From positions 620,001 to 684,000 of the forward strand of contig NZ_JADKRZ010000001.1 of the NCBI RefSeq assembly GCF_015350905.1: a DNA stretch of 64,000 nt, written 5' to 3'. The notes under the pieces were generated by a model. That model did no database searches. It saw nothing but the letters and a program-made list of their open reading frames with translations, and had not been told where the DNA came from. This DNA is from Curtobacterium sp. VKM Ac-2865. Lineage in GTDB: Bacteria; Actinomycetota; Actinomycetes; Actinomycetales; Microbacteriaceae. Below, in pieces: positions 25,569 through 34,507 of the stretch (position 1 is its first letter; each line of letters starts with the position of its first letter). The translations under genes and the position numbers were made by a program.

Positions 25569-25612
25569 CGGACTGGAGGCTCGTCACCAGCTGGCCCCGA
25601 GCCTCCAGTCCG
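25569..25612. repeat. Palindromic repeat family, copy 3
   Basis: This 44-bp palindrome is centred on CAGCTG, between the converging P-loop kinase and TetR genes. The arms GGACTGGAGGCTCG pair with the complementary right arm apart from two central mismatches. Flanks GACCAG (left) and TGGTC (right) extend the symmetry. The gap of about 110 bases contains nothing else that I can identify. Confidence 0.85.
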
Positions 25613-25620
25613 CCAGGTGG

Positions 25621-26208
25621 TCACCGCGCGCCGTGCGGTACCGGACCTCGGCGGAACGCGTCGACGGCCAGCACGGCAAAGCGCCGTGCCGCTGCGTCAC
25701 GATCGGCGGCGTCGATGGTGGCCAGAGCTCGTCCCGCGAGCAGGACGAGCACCAGGTCCTGGATGACGAAGTCCTGCCGCAACCGGCCCTGGGCCCTCGC
25801 GCGCTGCGCGAGGTGCGCGAGGTGCGCCAGGAGACTGCGGCGGTGCTCCGCGATCGCGGTCCCCGGCCGGTCCGTGGCCATGAACGCGTCGACGAACCCG
25901 CGGTTCGCTGCGTTCATGACGGTCAGCCGTTCCACGACCGAGACGAACCCGCTCCACGGGTCCGGATCGGCGACGCCGTCGAGGACGATCGCTCGGCAGA
26001 CCCCGAGTTCGACGGCGAAGGCCTCGTCCACGAGCGCCTGGCGGGTCGGGAACCGGCGGTAGAGGGTGGCTGGTCCGACCCCTGCTCGGCGGGCCACTTC
26101 ACGCATCCCCACGTCGAGGCCATGCTCGGCGAACAGCTCCCGCGCCGCAGCGAGCACGCGGTCGCGGTTCTCCCGCGCGTCGGAACGGAGGTTCTGAGGC
26201 AGATCCAT
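25621..26208 (-). CDS. TetR-family regulator of the adjacent MDR gene
   Basis: This 195-residue regulator has a helix-turn-helix at about residues 15-60 (ELFAEHGLDVGMREVARRAG, ATLYRRFPTRQALVDEAF) and a C-terminal domain of the SbtR-like type (AHRRSLLAHLAHLAQRARA). ATG 26208 follows AGGA about 9 bases upstream, and a GTG at 26223 is the alternative. A perfect inverted repeat lies 24 bases upstream. Back to back with the MDR oxidoreductase gene, it is its probable repressor. Confidence 0.87.
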   Translation of the reverse strand: MDLPQNLRSDARENRDRVLAAARELFAEHGLDVGMREVARRAGVGPATLYRRFPTRQALVDEAFAVELGVCRAIVLDGVADPDPWSGFVSVVERLTVMNAANRGFVDAFMATDRPGTAIAEHRRSLLAHLAHLAQRARAQGRLRQDFVIQDLVLVLLAGRALATIDAADRDAAARRFAVLAVDAFRRGPVPHGAR

Positions 26209-26231
26209 GGTCGTGGTCCTCACTTCGCGAA

Positions 26232-26251
26232 AGCGGACGCCCCCGTCCGCT
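26232..26251. promoter_or_regulatory. TetR operator: perfect 8-bp inverted repeat
   Basis: AGCGGACG and CGTCCGCT are separated by CCCC and form a perfect palindrome of 20 bp in the 87-base gap between TetR and MDR genes. Its right end coincides with the first base of TACCGT (26251-26256), the likely -10 of the MDR gene, so binding would block that promoter. A second small palindrome, TTCGCGAA, lies directly to the left at 26224-26231. Confidence 0.65.
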
Positions 26252-26295
26252 ACCGTCCCGAGCGTACCCCGACCAGATGACGAGCAGGAGATGCC

Positions 26296-27255
26296 ATGCG
26301 TGCGACCACGATCCAGCAGTTCGGTGACCCGGACGGGATGGTCATGACCGACCTACCGGAGCCCGTTCCGGCCGCCGGTCAGGTCCTCATCCAGACGGAG
26401 GCCGTCGGCGTGGGCGGGGTCGACGCCGTCATCCGCCGCGGCACGCTCGGCTCCGGCTGGCCGGTGGGGATGATCCCGGGCAGCGAGGTCGCCGGGACCG
26501 TCGTCGGCGTCGGTCCGGGGAGCGACAGCGGGCTCGTCGGCCGTCGGGTCTGGGCGTTCACCGGCACCGACGGCGCGTACGCCGAGCAGGCCGTGGCCCG
26601 GGTCGGCGACGTCGTGGCGCTCCCGGACGGGCTCTCCTCGATCGACGCCGTCACGCTCGGGAGCGCGGCTCCGGTCGCGCACTTCGCCCTCGCACAGGCC
26701 CACACTGCGCAAGGCGACTCCGTGTTGATCCGCGGTGCGGCAGGCAGCATCGGGATCGCGGCCGTCGAGCTCGCACATCGGCTCGGCGCAGGGTCGATCG
26801 CCGTCACGACGTCGTCCGAGGATCGCGGCCGACGACTCCGAGCCCTCGGAGCCACGGTCGTCCTCGACCGTGCCGGCAGGGGGTCGGACGCTGCGCCAGC
26901 GTCCTTCGACGTGGTCATCGACATCGTGGGCGGAGCAGCGGTCCCGGACTTCATCGACCGCCTCGCACCGAACGGCCGGATGGTCCTCGTCGGCGCGGTC
27001 GGTGGCTTCCCGCCGAGTGACTTCGGGATGCGCCTGATGCGGTCGTTCCAGCAGTCACGCTCGATCGGGACGTTCAGCCTCGACTCGATCCCACCGGTCG
27101 AACGGGACCGGGTCCGCGCCGGACAGTTCGACGCGGCAGCCGGGGGCGACCTGCACGCGGTCGTCCACGACGTCATGCCGCTCGACCAGGCAGCGGAGGC
27201 GCATCGACGCATGGACGCTGGTGAGGTCTTCGGACGCATCGTCCTGGTTCCCTGA
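26296..27255 (+). CDS. Zinc-free MDR oxidoreductase (quinone reductase-like)
   Basis: This 319-residue NADPH-dependent medium-chain reductase of the QOR type has an N-terminal GroES-like domain (GQVLIQTEAVGVGGVDAVIR, IPGSEVAGTV) without zinc ligands, then a Rossmann domain with GAAGSIGIAAVELAHRLGA. Such enzymes reduce quinones or enones. AGGAG lies 6 bases before the ATG. The promoter -10 TACCGT overlaps the TetR palindrome about 40 bases upstream. Confidence 0.88.
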   Translation: MRATTIQQFGDPDGMVMTDLPEPVPAAGQVLIQTEAVGVGGVDAVIRRGTLGSGWPVGMIPGSEVAGTVVGVGPGSDSGLVGRRVWAFTGTDGAYAEQAVARVGDVVALPDGLSSIDAVTLGSAAPVAHFALAQAHTAQGDSVLIRGAAGSIGIAAVELAHRLGAGSIAVTTSSEDRGRRLRALGATVVLDRAGRGSDAAPASFDVVIDIVGGAAVPDFIDRLAPNGRMVLVGAVGGFPPSDFGMRLMRSFQQSRSIGTFSLDSIPPVERDRVRAGQFDAAAGGDLHAVVHDVMPLDQAAEAHRRMDAGEVFGRIVLVP

Positions 27256-27410
27256 CCCGAGCCGCAACGTCGCGCGGCTCACGCTGCCATCCGCCGGATC
27301 CACTACGTTCGAGGTGACGCACATCGTGCGCTCGCAGGCGCCGGAACGACCGGCCGGTGCCTTCGATCTCGTCACGGCCACGTCTGCCGTGGGAACCAGG
27401 GGACACGGCA

Positions 27411-28208
27411 ATGAACACCAGTGCTGAACGATCAGGATGGGCACGCTTCTGGGACCACGGGCGGTGGTGGAAGGCACTCGTCCTCGCCGTCGGCTACCTC
27501 GCGATCTACGAGCCGGCTTCCCTGCTCATGGCACCGTTCGTGCCCTACATCGGCGACGCAGACTCGACCAGCTACGTGCTCGTGCTCATCGCCGTCCCGG
27601 TCCTCATCGGCGGCATCGTCCTGATCGGGTTCGGGGCAACCGTCGGATGGCTGCGGAGCACCTTCGAGCGACAGCCGATCCGTGGCCGAGGGTGGATGTG
27701 GATCGCGATCGTGGTCGTGCTGCTGTTCAACGTGCTGCGGTTCGCGAGCATCGACTACTCCGCTGCAGGACTCGACTGGGTCGCCGCGTGGCTGCTCGCC
27801 GGACTCGTCATCGGCTTCTCGGAGGAACTCCTCACCCGCGGCTACGTCGTCCGCATCATGCGGTCCTCGGGGCACTCCGAGGTCGCCGTCGGCCTGGTCT
27901 CGGCGGCACTGTTCGCCCTCCTGCACGGGAGCAACCTCTTCACGGGTCAGGCGCTGGGACCCACGCTGCTCCAGATGGTCTACACGTTCTTCTTCGGCTT
28001 CTGCATGTACCTCGCGTTGCGGGTGACGCGCACGATCATCGCGCCGATCCTGCTGCACGCCAGCACCGACCCGAGCATCTTCATGCAGGGCACCCATCCG
28101 GTGACCGGCGGCCTCGCCTCCCTCGCCCAGCTCGGCAACGTCGCCGTGGTCCTGGTCGGGGTCGTTCTCCTCGTCGTCTTCCTCGTCTCGGAACGACGCG
28201 TGCAGTAG
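27411..28208 (+). CDS. CPBP-family intramembrane protease
   Basis: This 265-residue polytopic protein of about eight helices has the CPBP (Abi/CAAX-like) catalytic set: Glu138-Glu139 in SEELLTRGYVVR, His172 in LLHGSN and His216 in LLHASTD. This family covers prenyl-protein peptidase-like and bacteriocin-immunity proteins; bacterial substrates are mostly unknown. AGGGG lies about 8 bases before ATG 27411. The 155 bases upstream contain no other gene. Its stop faces a decayed palindromic repeat. Confidence 0.86.
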   Translation: MNTSAERSGWARFWDHGRWWKALVLAVGYLAIYEPASLLMAPFVPYIGDADSTSYVLVLIAVPVLIGGIVLIGFGATVGWLRSTFERQPIRGRGWMWIAIVVVLLFNVLRFASIDYSAAGLDWVAAWLLAGLVIGFSEELLTRGYVVRIMRSSGHSEVAVGLVSAALFALLHGSNLFTGQALGPTLLQMVYTFFFGFCMYLALRVTRTIIAPILLHASTDPSIFMQGTHPVTGGLASLAQLGNVAVVLVGVVLLVVFLVSERRVQ

Positions 28209-28302
28209 CTCGTCGGGTCGTCGGCGTACTGCCCGGAGCGAGGGATCTGCTCGTACCCAGACCGCTCGTAGCGGCCGCCGGTCCCGACCGGTGTCGACGA
28301 GG

Positions 28303-28340
28303 CGGACTGGAGGCTCGGTGTCAGTTGGTCCCGAGCCTCA
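28303..28340. repeat. Palindromic repeat family, copy 4 (decayed right arm)
   Basis: The left arm CGGACTGGAGGCTCGG is intact, but the right arm breaks off after CCGAGCCTCA and the centre is CAGTTG instead of CAGCTG. Outer flanks GGTCCCGACC (28281-28290) and GGTCGGGACC pair perfectly, which shows the larger nested structure. It lies between the converging CPBP and monooxygenase genes. Confidence 0.75.
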
Positions 28341-28399
28341 CGCTGCCCTGGTCGGGACCGACCTACCAACGGCGGGTCTGTCGCGACCGGTGGCACTGG

Positions 28400-29608
28400 T
28401 CAGTTCGTGGCCATGGTGGGGAGGATCGCCGCATCGTCGTCCTCCTTGCCGGCATGCAGTCGCTGGACGAGGGTGCGGAGGATCGTCGCCGTCACGAGCC
28501 GGTCGGCGATGCCGCGAGCGACGAGACCGGCCCGGGTCCGCGGGTAGGCGAACCGGACGAGCGCCTTCGGAGTGCGCCCGACCCGGTCGGCCAGGGGTCG
28601 CATCCGGCGTTCGTAGGCGACGAGGGCGCTCGTCGGGTCGTCGTTCGCGTCGTCCGTCAGCGCGGCCGCGAGTGTGTAGCCGCCGATGAGCGCGAGGGAG
28701 GCTCCGCCGCCGCCCATCAGGGTCACGCACCAGGCGGCGTCGCCGACGAGGACCACCCGGCCGCGGTGCCACTGGTCCACCCGGATCTGCGTGAGCTGGT
28801 CGAAGTAGAGGTCGTCCGCGTGCTCGAAGGCGTCGAGGACACGCTGCGCCTGCCAGCCGACGTCGGCGTACCGACTCCGGACGCGTGCCAGCGCCTCTTG
28901 ACGGTCGACTCCGAGGAGGTCCTCGCCGGGGGCGTAGGCGAGGATCGCGCGGGTGGTGCCGTGGTTGTCGGGGCGCAGGTGGACCGAGCGCCCGCCGACG
29001 GCGTTGTACCAGCGCCAGGTCTGGTCGTCCGTGTCGGTGCGCGGGATCGTCCCGACCGCCATCGTGATGTCGAGGTCCCGGCGGTGGATGGTCTCCGCGG
29101 GGAAGAGCCGGTCGCGCGTCCTCGACCGGGCGCCCTCGGCGACGACGAGGAACTCCGCGTCGAGGTGTCGTCCCGTGGTGGTGACGACCTCCACCCGGTC
29201 ATCGTGGTGTCGAACTTCGGCGACGGTGTCCCCGTACACGAGCTCGACGTCGGGGACGGCGTCGAGGATGATCTTCGCGAGGTCGCCGCGGAGCACCTCC
29301 AGCTCAGCGGTGGCTCCCTCTGGTCCGTCCGACGGGAGCGTCGCGCGCACCGTGCCGTCGGTGTTCACGACGACCGTCCCGGTCTCGGTGGTGTTGGCCG
29401 CCCGCACTGCGTCCAGGAGTCCCATCCGCTGCAGGACCTCCCGTGCGAGCCCGCGGACGTCGACGTTCTGTCCACCGTCCCGGAACTGCGGGGCACGCTC
29501 GAGGACGGTCACGTGCCATCCAGCGCGGTGCAGCCAGAACGCGGTCGACAAGCCGGCGATGCTCGCCCCCGACACGATCGCGCGACGCTGTTCTCCTGGT
29601 CGTGCCAT
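28400..29608 (-). CDS. FAD-dependent monooxygenase 1 (class A)
   Basis: This 402-residue flavoprotein of the PHBH/Tet(X)-like superfamily has an ADP-binding GASIAG near residue 15, a DG-like motif VVAEGARSRTRDRL and the flavin-binding VVLVGDAAWCVTLMGGGG. It probably hydroxylates an aromatic or polyketide-like molecule with NAD(P)H and O2. ATG 29608 follows GAGCAGGACC; a longer start at 29632 lacks support. It stands divergent to a TetR gene 82 bases away, the first of four such flavoenzymes in 20 kb. Confidence 0.88.
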   Translation of the reverse strand: MARPGEQRRAIVSGASIAGLSTAFWLHRAGWHVTVLERAPQFRDGGQNVDVRGLAREVLQRMGLLDAVRAANTTETGTVVVNTDGTVRATLPSDGPEGATAELEVLRGDLAKIILDAVPDVELVYGDTVAEVRHHDDRVEVVTTTGRHLDAEFLVVAEGARSRTRDRLFPAETIHRRDLDITMAVGTIPRTDTDDQTWRWYNAVGGRSVHLRPDNHGTTRAILAYAPGEDLLGVDRQEALARVRSRYADVGWQAQRVLDAFEHADDLYFDQLTQIRVDQWHRGRVVLVGDAAWCVTLMGGGGASLALIGGYTLAAALTDDANDDPTSALVAYERRMRPLADRVGRTPKALVRFAYPRTRAGLVARGIADRLVTATILRTLVQRLHAGKEDDDAAILPTMATN

Positions 29609-29666
29609 GGTCCTGCTCCTCTGATGCGTCACTCAGCAAACCGAATGGTCATGCTTTTTGCGACGT

Positions 29667-29680
29667 TAGCAGATCAGCTA
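29667..29680. promoter_or_regulatory. Candidate TetR operator (TAGC..GATC..GCTA)
   Basis: TAGCAGATCAGCTA is symmetric apart from the two bases flanking GATC. Its end overlaps the TAGGCT -10 element (29679-29684) of the TetR gene, so binding would give autorepression. It lies between the divergent monooxygenase and TetR starts. Confidence 0.45.
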
Positions 29681-29690
29681 GGCTGTTTGT

Positions 29691-30305
29691 GTGCCTCGTC
29701 TCAAGGAATCCACGCGACTGGAGCGACGCCGGCGGATCGCGGCGGCCGCGATGCAGTGCTTCGCGGCCAACGGCATCAGCGGGACGTCCATGGCGGACAT
29801 CATCCGAGCCTCCGGGCTGTCGTCCGGTGCCATCTACTCGCACTTCGACAGCAAGGCGGAGCTGCTCCGCCACGTGATGGCGACGATGCTCGAGGACCGC
29901 TTCACGGCGGTGGCGGCGGAACCGGACGGGTCGGCGACGACCGTCACCCCGGAGGCGCTCCTGGCCCGCCTGCTCGCCGGCCCTTCGGCGAACCCGGCGC
30001 AGACGAGCGTCCTGGTGCAGGTGTGGGGCGAGATGTCCAGGGACGCGGACCTCGTGCTCGTCGCCGAGGACAACGTCGCCCACCTCCGCGTGCTGCTCGT
30101 CCGGACGCTGACGCCGTGGGCGACGCAGCACGCCGACGCTGACCAGGTCGAGGCGCTCACGGCTCGGACCGCGGACTGGCTGATCGCGGTCACGTTCGGC
30201 TTCGCCACCGTGCTCGCGCTGCAGTCAACCGGCGAGCCGGAGGGGTTCCACGGCAACCTGCTGCAGGCCGCTCGTGCGATCGGCGACCAGGAACAGCGTT
30301 CGTGA
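29691..30305 (+). CDS. TetR-family regulator (monooxygenase 1)
   Basis: This 204-residue regulator has a classical TetR head (MQCFAANGISGTSMADIIRA, GAIYSHFDSKAELLRHVM) and a C-terminal domain of the type found with AcrR-like proteins. The GTG start is 6 bases after TAGGCT (29679-29684), a clear leaderless arrangement. It probably represses the divergent flavin monooxygenase and itself. The stop lies 24 bases before the stop of the convergent MDR gene. Confidence 0.88.
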   Translation: MPRLKESTRLERRRRIAAAAMQCFAANGISGTSMADIIRASGLSSGAIYSHFDSKAELLRHVMATMLEDRFTAVAAEPDGSATTVTPEALLARLLAGPSANPAQTSVLVQVWGEMSRDADLVLVAEDNVAHLRVLLVRTLTPWATQHADADQVEALTARTADWLIAVTFGFATVLALQSTGEPEGFHGNLLQAARAIGDQEQRS

Positions 30306-30329
30306 TCCTCGCCGGACGGCGGCGGGACG

Positions 30330-31406
30330 TCAGGGGGTGAGCACCGCGATCGACAGGCCACGCAGCTGCTCCGCCCGCGTCAGCGCTGCACTGGGGTCGT
30401 CGATGCCGACGGTGGCGACCTCCAGCGCACTGAGGTCGATGACGCCCGCCTGGACCTGACGCCAGACCCGGAACGCTGTCTCCTCCGAGCACATCCACGA
30501 CCCGCGGAGGGTGATCCGGCGGCGCATCAGCTGGTCGTACGGGACGGGGAGGGACTGGCGGACTCCCCCGAGCAGGACCATCGTGCCGTCGGTACGGACC
30601 GTGTCGAACCCCGCCATCGTGAGGTCGGAGGTCGGCGTCGGACCGAGTGCGTCGATCACGACGTCCGCCTCCCCGTCGAGCGCCGTGCTGATCGCCGCCG
30701 CGTCACCAGCGCGACCACCCACGGACCGGACGGCGCGCACCCGACGGTCCAGGGCCTCCAGGCGGTCGAGGCTGGCGGCGTCACGCCCGACCGCGACCAC
30801 TCGTGCCGCGCCGCGCGCGAGTGCCAGGAGGACCGCCGCGCCGCCCATCTGCCCGCTCGCGCCGAGCACGATGACCCGGTCCCCCGCGGCCATCCCGCTG
30901 CGTTCCACCGCGCCGGCCGCGACGCTCAGCCACGGCAGGAACGCGAGCTTCGTGGGGTCCGCGTAGGCGTCGGCACCGGGCAGTGCCAGGACCGCCGACC
31001 CGGGCATCAAGGTGCGCTCGGCGAAGGTGCCCGTCCGCCACACCCGCCGCATCCGGTCCGTGGTCGCCGTCGTGACCCCACGACCGCCGATCCCGGTCCA
31101 GCCGAGCAGCACCTCCTCGGGTTCGGCGACCCGGCCGCTCCGCAGGAAGCCGGTGCACAGCGCCGTCTCACCGACGCGGACCGTCGTGACGTCGTCCGCG
31201 ACCTCCTCCACGATCCCGATGCCGCCGATGCCGAGCACCGTCGGTGTCGCGATCCCACCGCGCCCGCCCTCGACGAGCACGCGCGTGTAGGCCGGTACCT
31301 GCACCGCGAGCATCCGCAGCACCACGCCGCCGCTCCGGACCAGGGGGTCGGGCACCTCCTCGAGCGTGAGTGCCGAGCCGAGGTCGTCGAGTGTCCATGC
31401 CTGCAT
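30330..31406 (-). CDS. Zinc-free MDR alcohol dehydrogenase-like protein
   Basis: This 358-residue MDR protein has a coenzyme-binding GASGQMGGAAVLLALARGA and the C-terminal LRGSWMCSEETAFRVWRQV, which resembles bacterial alcohol dehydrogenases. The catalytic-zinc GHE motif is replaced by LGIGGIGIV, and the structural Cys cluster is missing, so it is a zinc-independent reductase or quinone reductase. ATG 31406 follows GGAG by about 8 bases. It stands divergent to an XRE/MmyB regulator 79 bases away, a pairing common in actinobacteria. Confidence 0.82.
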   Translation of the reverse strand: MQAWTLDDLGSALTLEEVPDPLVRSGGVVLRMLAVQVPAYTRVLVEGGRGGIATPTVLGIGGIGIVEEVADDVTTVRVGETALCTGFLRSGRVAEPEEVLLGWTGIGGRGVTTATTDRMRRVWRTGTFAERTLMPGSAVLALPGADAYADPTKLAFLPWLSVAAGAVERSGMAAGDRVIVLGASGQMGGAAVLLALARGAARVVAVGRDAASLDRLEALDRRVRAVRSVGGRAGDAAAISTALDGEADVVIDALGPTPTSDLTMAGFDTVRTDGTMVLLGGVRQSLPVPYDQLMRRRITLRGSWMCSEETAFRVWRQVQAGVIDLSALEVATVGIDDPSAALTRAEQLRGLSIAVLTP

Positions 31407-31485
31407 GTCGACAGTCTCCGGCGCGGCCGGGGCAGCATCCAGAGCCGCCGCATACTGGTACCCAGACCACCAGGGAGGAACCGGC

Positions 31486-32271
31486 GTGAGCGACGTCAGC
31501 GAGCAGCAGCGCCGGGAACTCGGCGCGTTCCTGCGGGCGCGACGCGAACGCACACCCCCGGAGGACGTGGGGATGTCGGGCTCGCCCCGGCGACGCACAC
31601 CGGGCCTCCGTCGCGAGGAACTGGCGATGCGCGCCGGGATCAGCCCCACCTGGTACACGTTCCTGGAACAGGGCCGCGACGTCCGCCCGTCACACCAGGT
31701 GCTCGACGCGATCGCCCGGGCCCTCGGACTCCGCGACGCCGAGCAGGCCCACCTGTTCGCGATCGCCGGGCACGCGCCCGTCGACGACACGCGCGCGGAT
31801 CGACCACTGGACCCGGAGGTCGCGCGGATCGTCGACCACCTCGACCCTGACCCGGCGTACGTGACCGGGGAGACCTTCGACCTGCTCGCGTGGAACAGCG
31901 CGGCGGCCGAGCTGTTCCGCGGCGCCCTGACCGACCACGAACACCCGAACCTGGTCCGGTGGGTGTTCCTCTCCCCTGACGCCCGCGACGTGCTGCCCGA
32001 CTGGACCGACGTGGCACAGAGCCTGCTCGCTCGGGTGCGCACGCGCGCCGGACGACAGCTGGCTCGCGCGTCGTTCGCGGAGCTCGAGGCCGAACTGCGG
32101 AGCGCCAGCCCGGAGGCCGACCAGTGGTGGCCGCGGTACGACATCGGGACCGAGGGGGCCGGCATCAAGCGCGTGCGTCTCGTCGACGGGGAGGAACAGC
32201 GTCTGGCGTTCACGTCGTTCGACGTCGCAGAGCACCCAGGGCAGACCATGACCGTGTACCGACGGCTCTGA
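31486..32271 (+). CDS. XRE/MmyB-family regulator 1
   Basis: In this 261-residue regulator, residues 1-85 are an XRE helix-turn-helix (ELGAFLRARRERTPPEDVGM, TPGLRREELAMRAGISPTWY, LEQGRDVRPSHQVLDAI), and residues 105-255 are an MmyB-like ligand-binding domain (DLLAWNSAAAELF, LVRWVFLSPDARD), thought to bind fatty-acyl or other hydrophobic ligands. GGAGGA lies 7 bases before GTG 31486. A short palindrome, CTGGTACCCAG (31455-31465), lies just below a CATACT -10. Its target is probably the divergent MDR gene. Confidence 0.88.
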   Translation: MSDVSEQQRRELGAFLRARRERTPPEDVGMSGSPRRRTPGLRREELAMRAGISPTWYTFLEQGRDVRPSHQVLDAIARALGLRDAEQAHLFAIAGHAPVDDTRADRPLDPEVARIVDHLDPDPAYVTGETFDLLAWNSAAAELFRGALTDHEHPNLVRWVFLSPDARDVLPDWTDVAQSLLARVRTRAGRQLARASFAELEAELRSASPEADQWWPRYDIGTEGAGIKRVRLVDGEEQRLAFTSFDVAEHPGQTMTVYRRL

Positions 32272-32298
32272 CACCCGCCGGCTCGGTACGGTGGAGGC

Positions 32299-33219
32299 GT
32301 GACCGCCCGTCGTCCTCTCAGCCCGCTGTTCTGGGCCCTCGCACAGGTCGGGTCGCGTGTCCGCGCCGGGTCTCCGCGCGGCCTCCCGGAACCGAGTACA
32401 CCGCTGCCCGCCCCGACGGACCTGCAGATCCCGACGCGGTACGGCTCCGTCCGTGCGGTGGTGCAACGTCCCGCCGTCGACACGGCTGACGCTCCGGTCG
32501 TGCTCCAGCTGCACGGCGGCGGGTTCGTCAACCGGTACCCCGAACAGGACCTCCACATCGCCCGAGCGATGGCCGACCGGCTCGGTGCCGTCGTGGTGCT
32601 GCCCGACTACGACACCGGACCGCGTGTGCAGTACCCGGTCGCCGAGGAAGAGGCCCATGACGTCGCCCGGTGGCTCCGTGACGCGGAAGGTGCCGGGTGG
32701 TCCGGTGACCGGCTCCTGCTCAGCGGCGTCAGCGCCGGCGCGAAGCTCGCGATCAACGTCTGCCAACAGCTGCACGCCGGGTCGTCACCGGCTCCCGTGG
32801 CCGTCGCACTCGTCGTCCCGGTGACCGACGTCACGCGCACGGACCGGACGTCGGACATCCGTCGCCCCGCGATCAGTCCGTTCGTGCAGCGCTTCTCCGG
32901 GTGGGCGTACTTCCCGGACACCGTCCGTCAGCAGGAGCCGCTCGCGTCGCCGTCCCGCGACAGCGCGCTGCCCGAGGCGATGCCGCCGACACTCGTGCTG
33001 ACCGGGGGCGACGACACGCTCGCGCCCGAGGGGGCCGAGCTCGTCGCGCAGCTCCGGAACGGGGGCGTCCACACGGAGCACCACGTCTTCGTCGGGTCAG
33101 ACCACGACTTCGTCGCGGGCCGCGACCGTGCGGTCATCGTGGAGACACTCGACCGGCTCACCGACTTCTTCGCCGCACAGCTCGCGCACCCGGGCCCCAA
33201 CCCGCGGAGCGCCCGGTAG
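32299..33219 (+). CDS. Alpha/beta hydrolase, hormone-sensitive-lipase type
   Basis: This 306-residue esterase has HGGGF (residues 72-76) for the oxyanion hole, nucleophile Ser145 in GVSAG, acid GGDDTLAPEG and the His in GSDHDF, so the catalytic set of the HSL family is complete. No signal peptide is seen, although a short hydrophobic N terminus is present. TACGGT (32287-32292) ends 6 bases before GTG 32299, so it is probably leaderless. It follows the XRE gene by 27 bases but likely has its own promoter. The substrate is likely a short acyl ester. Confidence 0.88.
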   Translation: MTARRPLSPLFWALAQVGSRVRAGSPRGLPEPSTPLPAPTDLQIPTRYGSVRAVVQRPAVDTADAPVVLQLHGGGFVNRYPEQDLHIARAMADRLGAVVVLPDYDTGPRVQYPVAEEEAHDVARWLRDAEGAGWSGDRLLLSGVSAGAKLAINVCQQLHAGSSPAPVAVALVVPVTDVTRTDRTSDIRRPAISPFVQRFSGWAYFPDTVRQQEPLASPSRDSALPEAMPPTLVLTGGDDTLAPEGAELVAQLRNGGVHTEHHVFVGSDHDFVAGRDRAVIVETLDRLTDFFAAQLAHPGPNPRSAR

Positions 33220-33269
33220 TCGACCGACCACGGGGCGGAGCCTGGTCACAGCGCCGTGCGGCGTGCTGA

Positions 33270-34436
33270 TCACATCGCGAGGAGCTGGGCGTTCCGGGCT
33301 GCGATCTCCTCGTCGGTGTCCGGAGAGATCATCGGCAAGCCGAACTCCTCGGTCTCCGACTGGATCTTCTCCGCGGTGGGGCGGAAGCTGCGCTCGTACT
33401 CGGCGAAGGCGGCGAGGACGTCACCGTCGGTCGTGACGAAGGCGTCGTACAGGGCGGTCGCACCGAGGATCGCGACGGACCCGCCCATGCCGGCAGCGGG
33501 TGAGGGGCAGTAGGCGGCATCGCCGACGAGCCCGATCCGGCCCGCCGACCACGCGGGCAGCCGGTTCTGGCTGAGCTTGTCGAAGTAGAAGTTGTCGGCG
33601 TTCAGGGCCTGGTCGAAGACGTCCGAGAACGGCTGTCCGGCGTCGGCGAACACCTCGCGGATGATCTGCTTCTGCGCCTCGACGTCGTGGTGGTCGTAGG
33701 CGATCTCCTCGTCGGACTGGAACATGAACACCACGTCGGTGCTGTGCTCGTACGAGTTCAGCAGCAGCGTGCGGCCGGGTGCGTTCTGGATGCGCGACGT
33801 CCACGGCTGGATGAACATGTCCTGGACGACCGTGACGGACGTGTAGTGGTGCAGGAAGTGGCTGTGGTCCGCTTCCGGACCGAACGAGAGCCGCCGCACG
33901 GTGGAGTGGTTGCCGTCGCAGCCGAGCACCATCGCGAACTCCCGCTCCGGCCCGTGGCGGAACGAGGCACGGACACCGCCGGGCGTCTCGGTGAGTGCGG
34001 TGATCGAGTCGCTGAACGTCACCTCGACGGTGTCCTCGATCTCGGCGAAGAGGATGTCGAGGAGGTCGTCGCGGTGGACCTCGACGTCGTCGAAGCGGTG
34101 GATCTCGTAGTCGTCGATGACGATGCTCGCGTCCGAGCCGCCCGAGGCGTCCGGGTCAGCGGTCACGACGGGGGTGCCGTCGAGGTCAGCGATCACGGTG
34201 GTCCGCGGCGGCAGTGCCTTCGCGCGGACCGCCGGGAGGACGCCCATCCGCTCGAAGATCTCCATCGCGTCGCGCCGGAGGTCGACCGGCGTCCCGCCCC
34301 TGCGGAGCCCCGGCGCCTGCTCCACGATGGTGACCTCGTACCCGAGGCGTCGCATCCAGATCGCTGTCGTCATCCCCGCGAAGCTCGCCCCCGAGATGAG
34401 GACCCGGTCGGGCTGCTGCATGGTTTCCGTGCTCAT
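33270..34436 (-). CDS. FAD-dependent monooxygenase 2 (class A)
   Basis: This 388-residue flavoprotein has GASFAG near residue 16, VLGCDGNHSTVRR for the DG motif and IGLVGDAAYCPSPAAGMG for the flavin ribityl site. Its length matches Tet(X)-type single-component hydroxylases. GGGAGGA lies about 6 bases before ATG 34436. It is transcribed away from a TetR gene across a gap with two near-identical palindromes, so ligand-controlled repression is likely. The substrate is unknown. Confidence 0.88.
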   Translation of the reverse strand: MSTETMQQPDRVLISGASFAGMTTAIWMRRLGYEVTIVEQAPGLRRGGTPVDLRRDAMEIFERMGVLPAVRAKALPPRTTVIADLDGTPVVTADPDASGGSDASIVIDDYEIHRFDDVEVHRDDLLDILFAEIEDTVEVTFSDSITALTETPGGVRASFRHGPEREFAMVLGCDGNHSTVRRLSFGPEADHSHFLHHYTSVTVVQDMFIQPWTSRIQNAPGRTLLLNSYEHSTDVVFMFQSDEEIAYDHHDVEAQKQIIREVFADAGQPFSDVFDQALNADNFYFDKLSQNRLPAWSAGRIGLVGDAAYCPSPAAGMGGSVAILGATALYDAFVTTDGDVLAAFAEYERSFRPTAEKIQSETEEFGLPMISPDTDEEIAARNAQLLAM

Positions 34437-34470
34437 GGTGTTCCTCCCTGGCGGACTGCCACGATCAATC

Positions 34471-34485
34471 GTGGAGTGACTCTAC
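34471..34485. promoter_or_regulatory. TetR operator copy A (GTGGAGTGACTCTAC)
   Basis: This palindrome is centred on G34478 with arms GGAGT/ACTC and symmetric outer GT/AC. It is one of two copies in the 106-base gap between monooxygenase 2 and its TetR gene, placed nearer the monooxygenase start. Confidence 0.65.
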
Positions 34486-34507
34486 TTTTCGCAGCGTAGC
34501 ACCGTTC

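Noticed and set aside
27437-30142. Very long open frames on the strand opposite or shifted to the CPBP, monooxygenase and TetR genes
   Set aside because: They are GC-bias shadows with Arg/Gly/Pro-rich products and no domain; the real genes have family motifs in another frame.
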